A stretch of 32,939 nucleotides of DNA, taken from NCBI GenBank assembly GCA_016794365.1, contig JAEUKB010000061.1:1-32939 (forward strand). Reading direction: 5' to 3'. The position numbers and the translations under genes were made by a program. Each line of letters starts with the position of its first letter. Position 1 is the first letter of the stretch. The stretch comes from Myxococcales bacterium (GTDB lineage: Bacteria; Myxococcota_A; Polyangia; Palsa-1104; JAEUJZ01). A model generated the notes under the pieces. That model saw nothing but the letters and a program-made list of their open reading frames with translations, had not been told where the DNA came from and made no database searches. Shown here in pieces: positions 16,194 to 24,646 of this stretch.

Positions 16194-16275
16194 TGATCTC
16201 CGCACGCTGGGATCGTCTGGCTGCTGCGTGATTCCTTCCGCGAAACCCTCTGTTCGTTCGTTCAGTCAGGAATTG

Positions 16276-16407
16276 GGAATGCGTTAGGAATGCATTAGGA
16301 ATGCATTAGGAATGCATTAGGAATGCATTAGGAATCCGTTAGGAATGCGTTAGGAATGCATTAGGAATGCATTAGGAATGCGTTAGGAATGCGTTAGGAA
16401 TCTGTTG
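16276..16407. repeat. Twelve tandem 11-bp units, consensus GGAATGCATTA
   Basis: Twelve head-to-tail units of exactly 11 bases run from 16276 to 16407, followed by a partial GGAATG. Six units read GGAATGCATTA and four GGAATGCGTTA; GGAATCCGTTA (16331) and GGAATCTGTTG (16397) are variants. The array lies between the 3' end of the secreted kinase gene (16420) and the STM4015 gene, about 80 bases upstream of the TTGACA box. The 11-base spacing is close to one helical turn, so each unit presents the same face of DNA. It could be a multi-site operator, a minisatellite without function, or a transcription end structure. Confidence 0.95.
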
Positions 16408-16419
16408 GGAATGGCGCGG

Positions 16420-17532
16420 CTAAAACAGGGCTTCTTTGGGATACTGCTTCTTGAGCGTACGGATGTAGGCCCGGGCGTGCTCAACGCGATACAGGAAGCT
16501 CTCCCACTCGTCGTCGCTCACCAGATCACCGAAGTCGCTGCGTAGTGCGGGCAGGTCTAGCTGGAACAGGCTCTGTGCGATGCTGCGCGGGAAGCGCTCG
16601 CTCCACTTGAGCGTCTTGAGCATCAGTCGCGAGTGCCCGTGCTTTTTGTCCGGTCCGAAGCTGGCACCTTGATCGATGTAGATCATCTCACCGTCGGCTT
16701 CCGTCGTGTTGCCACCGGACCAGCGGTCAAAGTTGAGCAGCAGATAATCGAACAAGAGCAGCGTGCTGATCTCGGCGATGCGCTTGTGCTTTCCGCTCGG
16801 AATCGGCTCGCCTTGCTTGAGCAGCGGTCGCCACCAATCGGCCTGCTCGAGCTTGATGTTGCGCAGCCCCGGAACCCACTGAATCACCGCCGTCTTGACG
16901 TTGCCTTTGTCATCGACAACAAGCTCTTGATCCATCCGCTCGCGCAGATCTTTGGGCATGTTGGCTTGCAGCGCTTCCTTGGTGAACGTCCGCACGCACG
17001 ACGGTGGCACGACGGAAAGTCCCAGCGCTTTGGCCAGCTTATAGGCTGCGACCTCTGCCTGATAGCGAGTGATGCGAAGCTGATTGGGCTTTACCGCAGC
17101 CTGGCTTCCGTCGGTGAACATCACGCGCAGCTTGATCGACGAGCCACCACCGAGCGGACGAATCGACTTCACTTGCAGCGAACACAGCTTCGTCAGGATT
17201 TCGTCGTCGTATTCGCCGCGAAAGCGAGGCCGCGCATCCACCAGCGCGGGCGCGGGCTCAAGGTCGGCTGGCGACGGCTCCAGTGGCGGGATTTCCGAAA
17301 TCGGCGGCACAAACAGCGTCGGACGACGACGGAGCAGCGCTTCACTGCGCGAGCCCAACTGCACCGTCATTCCCGTCGAGCCACGTAGCTGAAGACCAGC
17401 CGTTTGAAGCAGTCCGGTGCTGCCTCCGCTTTCCTGCAAATACGCAGTGCGGACGTTTGGCGATGACGTCGAGCGCCCCACGACACTGAGCGAGCAGATG
17501 AAAGAGAGGATGAATATCCGGGAAAACTTCAT
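16420..17532 (-). CDS. Putative secreted kinase with Fam20C/Four-jointed-like motifs
   Basis: 370 residues. The N-terminus (KFSRIFILSFICSLSVVG) is a likely signal peptide, followed by a variable Pro-rich segment to ~105. The conserved region has a Gly-rich strand LGGGSSIKLRVMF (127-139), a candidate ATP-binding Lys148 in AAVKPNQ, a candidate helix-C Glu160 in YQAEVAAYKLAKALGL, a catalytic-loop-like segment FDYLLLNFDRWSGGN (Asp262, Asn267, Asp269, Arg270, Asn275) and a metal-site segment MIYIDQGASF (Asp287). This matches the order in Fam20C and Four-jointed (DYLxxNxDR, then DNGxxF), and more distantly HipA and PI3K-like kinases. The inferred role is phosphorylation of envelope or secreted proteins or glycans. 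It lies immediately upstream of the STM4015 operon on the same strand, separated by the 11-bp array, so co-regulation is possible. Confidence 0.7.
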   Translation of the reverse strand: MKFSRIFILSFICSLSVVGRSTSSPNVRTAYLQESGGSTGLLQTAGLQLRGSTGMTVQLGSRSEALLRRRPTLFVPPISEIPPLEPSPADLEPAPALVDARPRFRGEYDDEILTKLCSLQVKSIRPLGGGSSIKLRVMFTDGSQAAVKPNQLRITRYQAEVAAYKLAKALGLSVVPPSCVRTFTKEALQANMPKDLRERMDQELVVDDKGNVKTAVIQWVPGLRNIKLEQADWWRPLLKQGEPIPSGKHKRIAEISTLLLFDYLLLNFDRWSGGNTTEADGEMIYIDQGASFGPDKKHGHSRLMLKTLKWSERFPRSIAQSLFQLDLPALRSDFGDLVSDDEWESFLYRVEHARAYIRTLKKQYPKEALF

Positions 17533-17877
17533 TGCTGGTCTTCGCCTGCGCGTAACTCACCGTGCCCGCCGCCTTAAGGCCGGACCCAATCCACAGGAAA
17601 TGGCACAATGATTGTAGACCACATCTGCGCATTCAACCGCATCAAAAATCGAAACGATGATTGAGAATTAGACTTCTATGTGGCTGTTAAGCGTCATTTC
17701 ACGATATCGGTAGCGATTGTAAGATAAGACCCACATGCACAGACGGCAGTGCGGGCTGTCACTCGGAAATGGAAGCGCTCGTTTTTGTGATGTTGTTGCG
17801 TCTGGCACGTAAGACCCTGTGTGATAAGTGCGCCAAAGTACGTGACAGCCAAAATGCTTCGGGGTAAGCATGGACGC
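17533..17877. other. Divergent intergenic region
   Basis: About 345 bases between two divergent genes (secreted kinase leftward, IgGFc-type lipoprotein rightward), with a locally AT-richer centre (about 17640-17720). It must hold promoters for at least the rightward gene, but I see no convincing -35/-10 pair. A 10-bp palindrome GCCTTAAGGC lies near 17570. Short frames across it have no family features and no RBS. Confidence 0.5.
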
Positions 17878-19548
17878 ATGCGCACCGGAGCTCGTCTCAC
17901 GCTGGTTTTCGTCGCTTTCGGCCTGGTCGTCGCTTGCAATCCCGCCACTGGCAAAGTGGATGAGGATGCTCCGCCGGTGCCTGATATGTCGCTACCGCCG
18001 CCGCCGCCACCTCCGATGTGCGACGAGGCCAGGGTTCGCTGCAACGCCAACCGCGATGGCACCGAGCGCTGCGCGAGCAACGCCTGGGTCGCGATGGACA
18101 AGTGCAACATCGCGGGCGGTGACGCTTGTATCGACGGACGCTGCCTGACGCCATGTCAGCAAGTCACGCGCGGCAACGTCGGCTGTAGCTTCTATCCAGC
18201 CAACTTGTGGTCCACATCGCTCGTCGGTTCGTTTGGAATTGTCGTCACCAACACCAGCGACCGACTGACGGCAGAGGTGACGCTGTCTGATTCCAGCGGG
18301 CTGATCGAAAAGAAGACGATTCCGCCCAGCATGGGTCAGCCCGACGGTGGCGTTGCAATTTTTCGCCTGCCGCACGACCGCAACAAGCTGGCCGAGACGG
18401 AGATTGCCAAAAAGGGCTTCCACTTACAGTCCACGGCCCCGGTTGCGGTCTATCAGTTCCATCCGATTGATGCGCCGGATGTGTTTTCGGGCTCGGCGAC
18501 GCTGCTTCTGCCAGAGCATGTGATGGCGAAGAACTACTTCGTCATGTCGTACACCTACAACGCAGAACACATCACGTTCCCGCCGCAGGGTGCAGGGCTG
18601 CTCGCGGTGATGGCGCTGACCGATGACACGATGGTGGAAGTGACTCCGCCGGTGGCGACGGCAAAAGGGCCAGGCATTCCAGCGCTGCGAGCGGGCGAGA
18701 CGGTGCGCAGGCTGCTCAAGCGACTGGAAGTGATCGAGATTGTTCAGGCCAACTCGCGTGAGGACATCTCGGGGGCCATCGTCAAGGCGAGCGCTCCGGT
18801 GGTGGTCTACGGTGGCGCGGGTGGCGTGACGATTCCGGCGAGCGCCGTCGGAGGCAATCACCTGGGTGTGCAGATGTTCCCGCTGGAAACCTGGGGCAAG
18901 CGCTACATCGGGGCCAAGGTCAAGCAGCGCAATCTATCGGACAAGGACTATTACCGAATCGTTGCCAGCGTCGATAACACCAACGTAACGCTCAAGAGCA
19001 CGGTGGTTCTTCCGTCGGTGCGTCCACTGCGCAAAGGTGAAATCTACGAGTTTTCGACGGACGCAGACTTCGTGATCGATTCAGATCAGCCGATCATGGT
19101 GTTCCAGTACATGCCAGCGTGGGGAAACCTGACCGGGCGCTTTGATCCGAAGGATTTCCCGTCGGACGTGTCGCTGCGCTGTCCCTTCCGTGGCACGAGC
19201 GAAGATGTAAAGTGTCTCGGTGATGCCAACATCACACCGCTGGTTCCCGTCGAGCAGTATCGCAATGACTACATCTTTTACGTCCCGCGCGGCTATAGCT
19301 ACGACTTCGTGAACATCACGTCGGCACCGGATGCGCAGATCAAGCTCGATGGCGTGCCGGTGACGGGTGGCTTCCGCTCGATTGGGGACGGCTCGGTTGG
19401 TCGGTCGATCATTCGGATTGAGCGCACAGGAAACCATCGCCTGTCGTCGAACAAGCCGTTCGGGCTGCTCGGCTACGGCTATGCCTATGCGACCTCGTAT
19501 TCGTACGCAGGCGGGCTGAACCTGGATCGCATCAATCCCATCGAGTAG
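17878..19548 (+). CDS. IgGFc-binding-protein-type lipoprotein
   Basis: 556 residues from the ATG at 17878, chosen because residues 1-20 then form a lipoprotein signal ending LVVAC with Cys20; starts at 17821 or 17854 would lengthen it awkwardly. A Pro-rich spacer follows the lipid anchor, then a short Cys-rich segment (CDEARVRCNANRDGTERC), then a large beta-rich region resembling the IgGFc-binding N-terminal domain seen in many myxobacterial surface proteins (GFHLQSTAPVAVYQFHP; MVFQYMPAWG; FGLLGYGYAYATSYSYAGG). The probable role is adhesion or binding at the outer surface. It stands alone on the plus strand between minus-strand operons and converges with the ABC1 kinase gene. Confidence 0.85.
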   Translation: MRTGARLTLVFVAFGLVVACNPATGKVDEDAPPVPDMSLPPPPPPPMCDEARVRCNANRDGTERCASNAWVAMDKCNIAGGDACIDGRCLTPCQQVTRGNVGCSFYPANLWSTSLVGSFGIVVTNTSDRLTAEVTLSDSSGLIEKKTIPPSMGQPDGGVAIFRLPHDRNKLAETEIAKKGFHLQSTAPVAVYQFHPIDAPDVFSGSATLLLPEHVMAKNYFVMSYTYNAEHITFPPQGAGLLAVMALTDDTMVEVTPPVATAKGPGIPALRAGETVRRLLKRLEVIEIVQANSREDISGAIVKASAPVVVYGGAGGVTIPASAVGGNHLGVQMFPLETWGKRYIGAKVKQRNLSDKDYYRIVASVDNTNVTLKSTVVLPSVRPLRKGEIYEFSTDADFVIDSDQPIMVFQYMPAWGNLTGRFDPKDFPSDVSLRCPFRGTSEDVKCLGDANITPLVPVEQYRNDYIFYVPRGYSYDFVNITSAPDAQIKLDGVPVTGGFRSIGDGSVGRSIIRIERTGNHRLSSNKPFGLLGYGYAYATSYSYAGGLNLDRINPIE

Positions 19549-19560
19549 CCCGTCGCACAG

Positions 19561-19616
19561 CCGATTCCGATTTCGTCACACCGCCGCTACGGATAGCGCT
19601 GGAGCATCGGAATCGG
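19561..19616. terminator. Inverted repeat between convergent genes
   Basis: CCGATTCCGA (19561-19570) and its exact complement TCGGAATCGG (19607-19616) enclose 36 bases that include a small GC-rich hairpin. It spans the junction of the convergent IgGFc-type and ABC1 genes. There is no T-run and the loop is long, so a terminator role is only a suggestion. Confidence 0.25.
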
Positions 19617-20909
19617 ATGGTTGTCTTCCAGCACCTTGGCGAGCAGCGCGCGAAAGTGTAGCGCTGGGCTCAGCGACGAAACCACCGCCAAAATCCCAAG
19701 CCGTTGTCGCCACAGAAGCAGCGTCTGCGGCGGTAGCTCCATCTTGCGATTTTGAACCAGCAGCCAGGTCAGCTCACCCAGCTCTTTGACGTATTCGGGC
19801 GTCAGACGAACCGGCTCACGTTCTAAAAACGGCGCTGACAGCAGCTTTTCCCAGCGTCGATAGGTTGCGTTATCGAACGCGCTGGCCGACGGGATGAGCC
19901 CTTCCAAGTGGACGGCATAGCGCAGCGCTTCTCCGTCACGCTTGATCATGGCCCAGTACAGCGCACGATCGGCGCTCTGGAGCGCTTCGGGGATTTCCGC
20001 GACGCAGCCGAAGTCCAAAAAGCCAACCTTTGCTTCGTCTGCACTCTCATTTCCGTCGAGGATCAAGTAGTTGCCGGGATTGGGATCGACGTTGATGACG
20101 CCGTGACGCAGCGGACAAGAGAGAGCAAAGCGCAAGATGGTCTGTCCCGCTTGGGAACGCTCTTCGTCGCTGCCATCGCGAGACAGCTCGGGCAAGCTGC
20201 GTCCGATCAGACGCTCCATCGTCAGGACTTTTGCGCTGGAGCGATCGGAAATCACGTCGGGAATCACGACGTTTGGGTCCAGCGCAAACATCCGTCGGAA
20301 GCGGCGCAGGTTTTCGGCCTCGGCGCGATAGTCCAGCTCGGCAAGCAGTCGCTCGCGCAGCGCCGTCAGTGCATCGACAGAGACTGCATCGCCCAAGTCA
20401 CCACCGACGAGATCACGCAAAACTCCCGTCGAGTCGAGATCATCAGCCAGCGCTTCTGCCACGCCGGGATACTGAACCTTGATGGCCAACAGCCTGCCGT
20501 CGAAACCAACCGCCGGATGAACCTGACCAAGCGATGCAGACGCGAGCGGCTCGTCTCGAAACTCTTTGAACAGCGCTTCGGGTTCTTGCGCAAGCTCGCT
20601 GCGAATGACCTGTCGGATGGCCTGAGGCTGCTCTGCCGGAGCGCGATCCCACAGCCGTCCCAGCACCTGCTGCGCCTGCGGTCCGAGTGCCGACGCACCC
20701 TGCAAATACGCGCGAAGCTGCGCAATCTTGGCAATGCCACCGCGCAGACCCGCTGCCGAGCGATACAGGCTTTCCGCTTCGAGCTGCTCGGTCTGCGTCT
20801 TTTCTGCCTCTTCATCGACGACGCCGCTAAAGACCTGCCGAACGGAAAGCCCGAACCGTCGCAGCCGCGACGACGCTTCCATAAGCAAGCGCTGCTGGGT
20901 TCTGTTCAT
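19587..20909 (-). CDS. ABC1/UbiB-family (AarF-like) atypical kinase
   Basis: 440 residues. ABC1/ADCK/UbiB motifs are visible but altered: KIAQ at 61-64 in place of KxGQ, ASASLGQVH at 123-131 in place of the Ala-rich loop, nucleotide-binding Lys144 in LAIKVQYPGV, NVDPNPGN at 273-280 in place of HADPHPGN, and DFG at 299-301. Members of this family bind ATP, act as ATPases or kinases, and support quinone lipid biosynthesis or membrane lipid handling. No ubiquinone gene is nearby. The gene ends an operon with an ABC exporter and an NTT-like membrane protein, starting 27 bases after the ABC gene stop, which suggests a role in handling a lipid or lipid-like product of that exporter. Confidence 0.85.
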   Translation of the reverse strand: MNRTQQRLLMEASSRLRRFGLSVRQVFSGVVDEEAEKTQTEQLEAESLYRSAAGLRGGIAKIAQLRAYLQGASALGPQAQQVLGRLWDRAPAEQPQAIRQVIRSELAQEPEALFKEFRDEPLASASLGQVHPAVGFDGRLLAIKVQYPGVAEALADDLDSTGVLRDLVGGDLGDAVSVDALTALRERLLAELDYRAEAENLRRFRRMFALDPNVVIPDVISDRSSAKVLTMERLIGRSLPELSRDGSDEERSQAGQTILRFALSCPLRHGVINVDPNPGNYLILDGNESADEAKVGFLDFGCVAEIPEALQSADRALYWAMIKRDGEALRYAVHLEGLIPSASAFDNATYRRWEKLLSAPFLEREPVRLTPEYVKELGELTWLLVQNRKMELPPQTLLLWRQRLGILAVVSSLSPALHFRALLAKVLEDNHPIPMLQRYP

Positions 20910-20936
20910 CGACGCTGGCTCCTGCGTGTGGTTTCG

Positions 20937-22808
20937 TTAGGACAGAGACGCTGCGGGACTGCTCACCGGCTCTGACGGCTGCTTGTGGGCGAACTGAAGT
21001 CGATACAGCCGCGCGTAGACACCGTCTTGCGCCAGCAGCTCTTCGTGACGACCTTGCTCGACGACGCGACCTTTGTGAAAGACCACGATGCGATCCGCCG
21101 CTTGAATCGTGGACAGACGGTGCGCAATCACCAGCGCGGTGCGATCCTTCATCACTGCGTCGAGCGCGCGCTGAAGCTTCGCTTCGGTATCGGAGTCCAC
21201 ACTGGCAGTTGCTTCGTCGAGAATCAGGATCGGCGCATCGCGATAGACCGCGCGGGCAAACGAAATGAGCTGTCGCTCTCCCGCCGAGAAGTTGCTTCCT
21301 CGCTCATCGACCGCTGCGCTCAGTCCACCGCGTCGCTCGATCATCTCGAGCGCACCAATCCGACGCAGGGCTTCTTCCGCACGGGCGCTGCTTGGATTCG
21401 GATCTCCGACGGCGATGTTCGACAGCACAGTGCCTTGAAACAGAAAGACATCCTGCGGCACGACGGCGAACTGACGACGCAGCGTCTGCGGCTCGTAGCT
21501 ACGGACATCTTTGCCCAGCACGCGAACCTGACCCGCCGACGGCTGATACAGACGAAGCACAAGCTGGGTCACGGTGCTCTTGCCCGCGCCGGTGGCTCCG
21601 ACGAGAGCGAGCTTTTCCCCGCGACGCGCTTTCAGTGTCACATCACGAAGCACCGGCACATTGGGCTTGTAGCCAAACTGGACGTTTTCCAGCGCCAGTC
21701 CTTCGTCGCTGACTTCGGCGGATCCGTCTACGTTCACCGCAGCCGCTTGCTCGATGTCTTTTTCGTCGAGAAGCTGGAAGATTCGCTCGGCCCCGGACAG
21801 CGCACTTTGCAGCACGGTATAGCGCTGCGTCAGCATGCTGACGGGCTCGAAGAACTGACGCAGATACTGGGTAAACGTGACGACCATCGCAAACGAGATG
21901 GGCTTGGCCCCGAGCTTTTGGACGCCGACCCACCACAGCACGCTCGCGACGCACAGCGTCGAAACCATTTCAATGGCGGCATCGAGCACCGCTTCAAAGA
22001 AGATCGCGCGCTTGTTGGCGTCTCGGAACGACTGGTTGATGTCGTCGAACTCTTTGGCCATCTGCTGCTCGCGTCCGTAGGCTTGCACGACCGCGATGCC
22101 ACCGACCTGCTCGGACAGAAACGCGTTCAGCCGAGCCGTCTTGGTGCGGATGTCTCGATACGCGCGCTTGCCACCGCGACGGACCCACGTCACCAGCACG
22201 CTCACCACCGGCAGCGCCGCAAAGGCAATCAGCGATAGCTGCCAGTCGAGCATCAGCATGGCCGCGACGATTCCGACCAGCATGATCAAGTCACCGACGG
22301 CATTGAACACACCGAAGGCAAACAGCTCAGAGACTGCATCGACATCGTTGGTGCAGCGTGTCGTCAATCTTCCGACGGGAGTCTTGTCGTAAAAACGCAT
22401 CGACAGACCTTGCAGAAAACGGAACACATGCCGACGCAGATCCGCCATCGACAGCGCGCCCGCAAGCTGCATGCAGTAGATCTGTCCAAACGAGATGATC
22501 TGCGCGAGCACCACCAACCCTGCAAGCATCGCTCCGTCGCGCAGCAGCAGATCAGCGGCCCGCGCTCCCGCATGCGATACGACCTTGCCCATCAGAATCG
22601 GACGCAGCAGGTTCAGTCCCGCGACGGCGAGCAGCGCCAATAGCGAGATCCCCACATAGCGTGCGTGCGGTGAAATAAACGGCCACAGCCGGGTCAGCAG
22701 CTGAAAGTCGTAGCTCTTGTCGATGCTGTCTTCGTCGTGAAAGGCCGCCAGCTTCTGTTCCGCTCGGCTCTTCGGCGGCTTCTTTGTGGACGGTGCTTTG
22801 GCGCTCAT
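20937..22808 (-). CDS. ABC exporter half-transporter, subunit with degenerate signature motif
   Basis: 623 residues: a six-helix type-IV ABC exporter membrane domain (about 45-345) fused to a nucleotide-binding domain. Walker A GATGAGKST is at 404-412, the Q-loop at VVPQDVFLFQ, the signature is NFSAGER (506-512; canonical LSGGQ), Walker B is ILILDE (527-532) with the catalytic Glu532 intact, and the switch His is 563. The start overlaps the stop of the partner ABC gene (ATGA), so the two halves are made together. With the partner it forms a heterodimeric exporter of the MdlAB/LmrCD/TM287-288 type. Its substrate could be a drug, lipid or peptide. Confidence 0.92.
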   Translation of the reverse strand: MSAKAPSTKKPPKSRAEQKLAAFHDEDSIDKSYDFQLLTRLWPFISPHARYVGISLLALLAVAGLNLLRPILMGKVVSHAGARAADLLLRDGAMLAGLVVLAQIISFGQIYCMQLAGALSMADLRRHVFRFLQGLSMRFYDKTPVGRLTTRCTNDVDAVSELFAFGVFNAVGDLIMLVGIVAAMLMLDWQLSLIAFAALPVVSVLVTWVRRGGKRAYRDIRTKTARLNAFLSEQVGGIAVVQAYGREQQMAKEFDDINQSFRDANKRAIFFEAVLDAAIEMVSTLCVASVLWWVGVQKLGAKPISFAMVVTFTQYLRQFFEPVSMLTQRYTVLQSALSGAERIFQLLDEKDIEQAAAVNVDGSAEVSDEGLALENVQFGYKPNVPVLRDVTLKARRGEKLALVGATGAGKSTVTQLVLRLYQPSAGQVRVLGKDVRSYEPQTLRRQFAVVPQDVFLFQGTVLSNIAVGDPNPSSARAEEALRRIGALEMIERRGGLSAAVDERGSNFSAGERQLISFARAVYRDAPILILDEATASVDSDTEAKLQRALDAVMKDRTALVIAHRLSTIQAADRIVVFHKGRVVEQGRHEELLAQDGVYARLYRLQFAHKQPSEPVSSPAASLS

Positions 22809-24646
22809 GGCTGTACCTCACGGCTCGGCAGGTCGGATGCACCCAGCTCGTCTAGCTCGCTGGCCATGCGCTGCTCTTCCGCGAATGTTGCATAGATTCC
22901 ACCGAGCGCGATGAGCTGCTCGTGACTTCCCGACTCGACGATACGACCTTGATCGAGCACCAAGATCTGCTGACAGCGCGCCGCCGCTGCCACACGATGG
23001 GTGATGAGCAGAAGCGAGCGCTGCTCGGCCTGACGCTCGATGCTTTGCAAGATGGCTGCTTCGGTCTTGGCATCCACCGCTGACAGTGGATCGTCGAGGA
23101 TCAGGAGCTTGGGCTGCCACAAAAGAGCGCGCGCCAGGGCCACTCGCTGCTTTTGACCACCTGAGAGCTGAACCCCACGCTCTCCGACGATGGTATCGAG
23201 CTGCTCGGGAAGACCTTGGATCTCGTCGAGAATCTGGGCTTCTTGGGCCGCACGCTGAAGCTGCTGCTGCGCTGCCGGTGAGTCCGGTTCGTCGAGCATC
23301 AGCCCAATGTTGCGCGCCACCGTCGTGGAAAACAAAAATGCATCTTGCTGTGCATAGCCCACCGTCGATCGCACTTGCCCAAGCGGCAGCTCGCAGACAT
23401 CGCTTCCATCCAGAAACACCGTCGCAGCAGGTGTCGGAATCAGCCGCGCGAGCAGCATCGCCAGCGTCGATTTGCCACTGCCCGTGCGTCCGACAATCGC
23501 CAGCGACGAACCAGCGGGCAGCGTAAAGCTGACCTCCGAGAGCACCTTGCGATCGCCGTACTGGAATGACAGACCTTGGACGCGCAGCTCTCCTTTGGCG
23601 GGACCAGGCAGCGCGCCTTTGCCGTCGAACAGATCCGGCTCGGCATCGATGATTTCGCACAGACGATTGAAGCTGACGCGACCGCGCTGAACGATCGACA
23701 TCAGAAAGCCAGCGGCGATAAGCGGCCACGTCATCCGAGCCAGCGCGAGGGAAAACGCAAAAAAGCCACCCTCGGTGATGCCGCCCTGCTCGGGACCGCG
23801 CAGTAGCAGCGTCGATCCATGCCAGAAGAACAAGAGCAGCCCGAGCGCCGCGACCGCTCCCGTGACTGGAAACATCAGCCCGCGCAGCTTGGCCAGGTCG
23901 AGCGTCGTCTGAAGATACTTCTGGTTCAGATCCTCGAAGCGCTGCTCGACGCTGGTTTCGATGCCGAAGCTGCGCACCACACGAATGCCGGCCAGGTTGC
24001 TCTGCACAAACTCCGTCAGCTTGCCGAGTGACTGCTGCACTTTCTGCGTCCGCGCAAACATCCGTCCCGAAAACGATCGCGTCAGGATCATCAACAGCGG
24101 CACCGTCAGGATCGACACCAGCGTCAGCCGCACCGAGATCGCCAGCATGACTTGCAGCGAGCTGGCCAGCGCAAACACGATGTTGATCAGGTTCATTACG
24201 CCAAAGCCGGTGAGCAGCCGCACTTGCGTCAGATCCGACGTGGCCCGGCTCATGATTTCACCGGCAGACAGCCGTCGATAGAACGAAAACCCGAGCCGAT
24301 GCAGTCGTTCCAGCAGCTTGGCGCGCAGGTCGTATTCGATGTCGCGACCGGCGTTGAAGCAGTACATGCGACTGGCGACGCGCACGATGAATGCCGCGAC
24401 TGCCAGACCCAGCATCCACAGCGCGGGCTTGGTGGCGTCGTGTGCGGTCGCGCTCGGAATGCGGTCAAACAGCGTATCGATGGCCTGCTTGGACAGCCAG
24501 TCGATGCGATTCATCGCAACCTGAAAGCACAAAAGCATCAGTCCGCCCATCACGAAGCGAGGCGAATAGCCCCACAGATAGGAAGACAGCGAAGACTTGG
24601 GACCGTTTTGGGGGACAGGCGCGTTTTGCGGCGCGTTCGAGGTCAT
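22805..24646 (-). CDS. ABC exporter half-transporter, subunit with degenerate Walker B
   Basis: 613 residues with the same membrane domain plus nucleotide-binding domain layout. Walker A GRTGSGKST is at 386-394, signature LSGGQ at 494-498 is canonical, Walker B LLILDD (514-519) has Asp519 in place of the catalytic Glu, and the switch His is 550. The Asp here and the altered signature in the partner fall in the same composite ATP site, which is the arrangement of heterodimeric exporters with one degenerate site. Its start overlaps the stop of the NTT-like gene (ATGA). Confidence 0.92.
   Translation of the reverse strand: MTSNAPQNAPVPQNGPKSSLSSYLWGYSPRFVMGGLMLLCFQVAMNRIDWLSKQAIDTLFDRIPSATAHDATKPALWMLGLAVAAFIVRVASRMYCFNAGRDIEYDLRAKLLERLHRLGFSFYRRLSAGEIMSRATSDLTQVRLLTGFGVMNLINIVFALASSLQVMLAISVRLTLVSILTVPLLMILTRSFSGRMFARTQKVQQSLGKLTEFVQSNLAGIRVVRSFGIETSVEQRFEDLNQKYLQTTLDLAKLRGLMFPVTGAVAALGLLLFFWHGSTLLLRGPEQGGITEGGFFAFSLALARMTWPLIAAGFLMSIVQRGRVSFNRLCEIIDAEPDLFDGKGALPGPAKGELRVQGLSFQYGDRKVLSEVSFTLPAGSSLAIVGRTGSGKSTLAMLLARLIPTPAATVFLDGSDVCELPLGQVRSTVGYAQQDAFLFSTTVARNIGLMLDEPDSPAAQQQLQRAAQEAQILDEIQGLPEQLDTIVGERGVQLSGGQKQRVALARALLWQPKLLILDDPLSAVDAKTEAAILQSIERQAEQRSLLLITHRVAAAARCQQILVLDQGRIVESGSHEQLIALGGIYATFAEEQRMASELDELGASDLPSREVQP

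Noticed and set aside
16276..16407. CRISPR array interpretation of the 11-bp repeats
   Set aside because: Units are far too short and directly adjacent with no spacers, and no cas gene is present.
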